DNA from: Calendula officinalis | Taxonomy: Eukaryota > Streptophyta > Magnoliopsida > Asterales > Asteraceae | Assembly (NCBI GenBank): GCA_963853835.1 | Contig: OY970832.1 | Location: 30,268,208-30,332,207, forward strand | Length of the DNA stretch: 64,000 bases | Reading direction: 5' to 3' | Program-made: the position numbers and the translations under genes | The notes under the pieces: model-generated | What the model was told of the DNA's origin: nothing | Database searches by the model: none | Seen by the model: the letters and a program-made list of their open reading frames with translations, nothing else | Part shown: positions 62,101-64,000 of the stretch, one piece after another | Layout: every line of letters starts with the position of its first letter | Position numbering within the stretch: position 1 is the first letter of the stretch

Positions 62101-63256
62101 ATCAACAAACATAATTAGTAAATTTCTTAATACATCACAATGAGGAAATTCATAAAACACTTTAATTAAAAAGTAAGAAACAAATTAATTTTCAAAATTA
62201 GCATGTCATACAAATTTAGACACAATTTCAATAAAGATTTGAGAGGAGGGGTTTTACCAAAATGATCCTAGTACCACCTAGAATATCCGTACCTTATATC
62301 CGAACACAACAATTGCAAAAACGAAGGAACCACCAAAAGAATGCGATCACCTAACCGAATCAAACAATTACAAGAGTATGAGCACAAAACATATTCAAAT
62401 AGGGAGTATGTAATATCTTTTTATTTCTTATATTAATATATGGTTTTCATGTATTTATTCATATTACTGGCCTATAACCCGTGATAAATCACGGGCGACT
62501 TATAAAATTGAGGTCAAATATAAGTAGAAAATCTTTAAAAAAACATGTATCGACAATAATAAGTTTAATATTGAAGAGGTCTTGTCTTTCTCACATTTCC
62601 TAAAGAACGATTTAATTTCAAACACATTGGTAAATCGAGTGGATTAAAAGCTTGACTATGACCCGAATGGACCGAGAACGAAACATGCAGATTCACCTAC
62701 TTACAATGTCCTGAATTTTAGAAAAAAATATGGAACTTAGAAATTTTAATTAAAATGAATAAACTAAATTTTACCTCATCAGTTACCTCCACAGGTCGTG
62801 TTCTTTTGTTCATATGATCAGATTACACATATGCTTAACAAAATAACAAACATATAAAAAGAGGAACAAAAAAACAAAACAACAAATGTGTCAAACTTAC
62901 AGATGTTTGAAAAATAAAAAATTTTATTTAAGAGTCAATTCTTTAAATTGAACTATTGTAGGTTAATAGGTAACTCTGATCAACCTGTTAAAAAATTAAT
63001 TACTTAAGCAACATAACATGAGGCACTATATAGAAGTTAGTCATATGTAATGTCGTAATTTTCTTGTAGTCTACTTTTGATTTGTTCTCGTGCATATAAA
63101 AAACTGAAGACATTACTGTTTGTTTGACTAATTTTTGGTAAAACTGAATTTTCCCATATTTATAGTATAATCTTATGTATAATTATAAAAATATAGAAAA
63201 AATTGAAAACGAATCTCTCAAAAGGGACTTTTCTAACACGAGTCAAAACGGGTTGG
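62101..63256. other. AT-rich intergenic stretch
   Basis: No gene visible. A hairpin CCCGTGATAAATCACGGG at 62479-62496 resembles a Helitron 3' hairpin, but no CTAG terminus follows on either strand. Confidence 0.4.
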
Positions 63257-64000
63257 ACCAGGTTAGCTTAACCCGCCAACACATTTTTGCTATTTTTAAA
63301 TCATAATGAAATCTTTGAATAAAACAAGTAAGTAGGTTATAGGCATTGAAAACAGACGTCGGGCGACTTTCAACCTGTTTGGCCCGTTTTACTATACACA
63401 ACCTTTTCTATTTGACCCAATTGGATTAAATACAACTAAAATACACTAATTGATAAGGGTTATGTTTAGCAAACCGTCCCTACTCATTCGAGAAGGCAAC
63501 GAACTTTTAAGGGAATTGGTTTACCTGTTTCTGTTGTTCATTTATACCTTATTTCGCACACAAGAACACATATAAAAAAGTGATATTGGCATAAGCTTTC
63601 ACTATTTCTTTGGTAAATGATCGACAATATATACATAACAATAGTTGCACAATGTTACATAAAATCATAATTCCAACTACCAGGTTAGCTTAGCCCGCCA
63701 ACACATTTTGCTATTTTTAAATCATAATGAAATCTTTGAATAAAACAAGTAGGTTATAGGCATTGAAAACAGACGTCGGGCGACTTTCAACCTGTTTGGC
63801 CCGTTTTACTATAAACAACCTTTTCTATTTGACCCAATTGGATTAAATACAACTAAAATACATTGATTGATAAGGGTTATGTTTAGCAAACCGTCCCTAC
63901 TCATTCGAGAAGGCAACAAACTTTTAAGGGAATTGGTTTACCTATTTCCGTTGTTCATTTATACCTTATTTCGCACACAAGAACACATATAAAAAAGTGA
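63257..64000. repeat. 422-bp tandem duplication running off the window
   Basis: 63257-63678 is repeated from 63679 to the window end, starting ACCAGGTTAGCTTA. The copies differ at a few percent of positions and by a small indel (AAGTAAGTAGG versus AAGTAGG). There is no ORF. The second unit is cut by the window edge, so more copies may follow. Confidence 0.9.

Noticed and set aside
62479..62496. Hairpin CCCGTGATAAATCACGGG as a third Helitron end
   Set aside because: No CTAG-type terminus lies 10-12 bp beyond it on either strand and no matching TC end was found.

Overview
This window is plant nuclear DNA, and two conserved genes with many short introns show it is a eudicot-type genome. The repeat content (large nested Copia elements, Helitrons with GGGCGGG hairpins, hAT-like elements, Stowaway elements starting CTCCCTCCGT) suggests a composite-family (Asteraceae-like) genome, but that placement is inference. 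Only two intact host genes are visible, both on the minus strand. The rest is repeats, decayed repeats and AT-rich intergenic DNA.

Region by region: 1-3290 holds a hAT-like remnant, two Stowaway elements, a retroposed U2 snRNA fragment with an 18-bp target-site duplication, and a broken carboxylesterase gene. 3298-7489 is a plus-strand Copia element that has lost most of its reverse transcriptase and carries a ~230-bp-arm palindrome at its 3' end. 8713-37097 is one nested block: a gag-only, minus-strand Copia-type element (A; LTRs 9082-10181 and 35964-37097) hosts a Copia element with indistinguishable LTRs (B; 14173-21481, TSD AAAAT), a Helitron (22153-23542) and an 11-kb Sirevirus-like Copia element (C; 24290-35353, TSD CTAAT). 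Element C keeps its whole gag-pol in one frame, broken only by six nonsense codons.

37098-41500 is LTR debris plus two exon-like fragments of an unrecognised gene. 41529-45254 is a complete seven-exon gene for an ER-resident J-domain/thioredoxin-like co-chaperone of the ERDJ3A (TMS1) family. 45500-52100 carries MITEs, a LINE scrap and a second Helitron with the same ends as the first. 52171-54837 is a complete nine-exon EBP1 gene (ERBB3-binding protein 1 / PA2G4 family), with a TATA box and telo-boxes upstream. 55200-60840 is a pile of DNA elements: a hAT-like element with an 8-bp TSD holding a TA microsatellite, which holds a Micron-like MITE, which holds about 21 copies of a 20-bp palindrome; then a tRNA-derived SINE and a PIF/Harbinger element with a ruined Myb/SANT-like gene. 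The window ends in a 422-bp tandem duplication that runs off the edge.

The two host genes are both housekeeping protein-homeostasis genes (ER folding; ribosome biogenesis and translation/growth). Nothing suggests that they work together. The most unusual signals are non-coding: six stem-loop modules of exactly 39 nt in the 3' region of element C, the palindrome array in the Micron-like element, the antisense U2 chimera, and an age paradox in which the LTRs of inner element C differ more than those of its host A.
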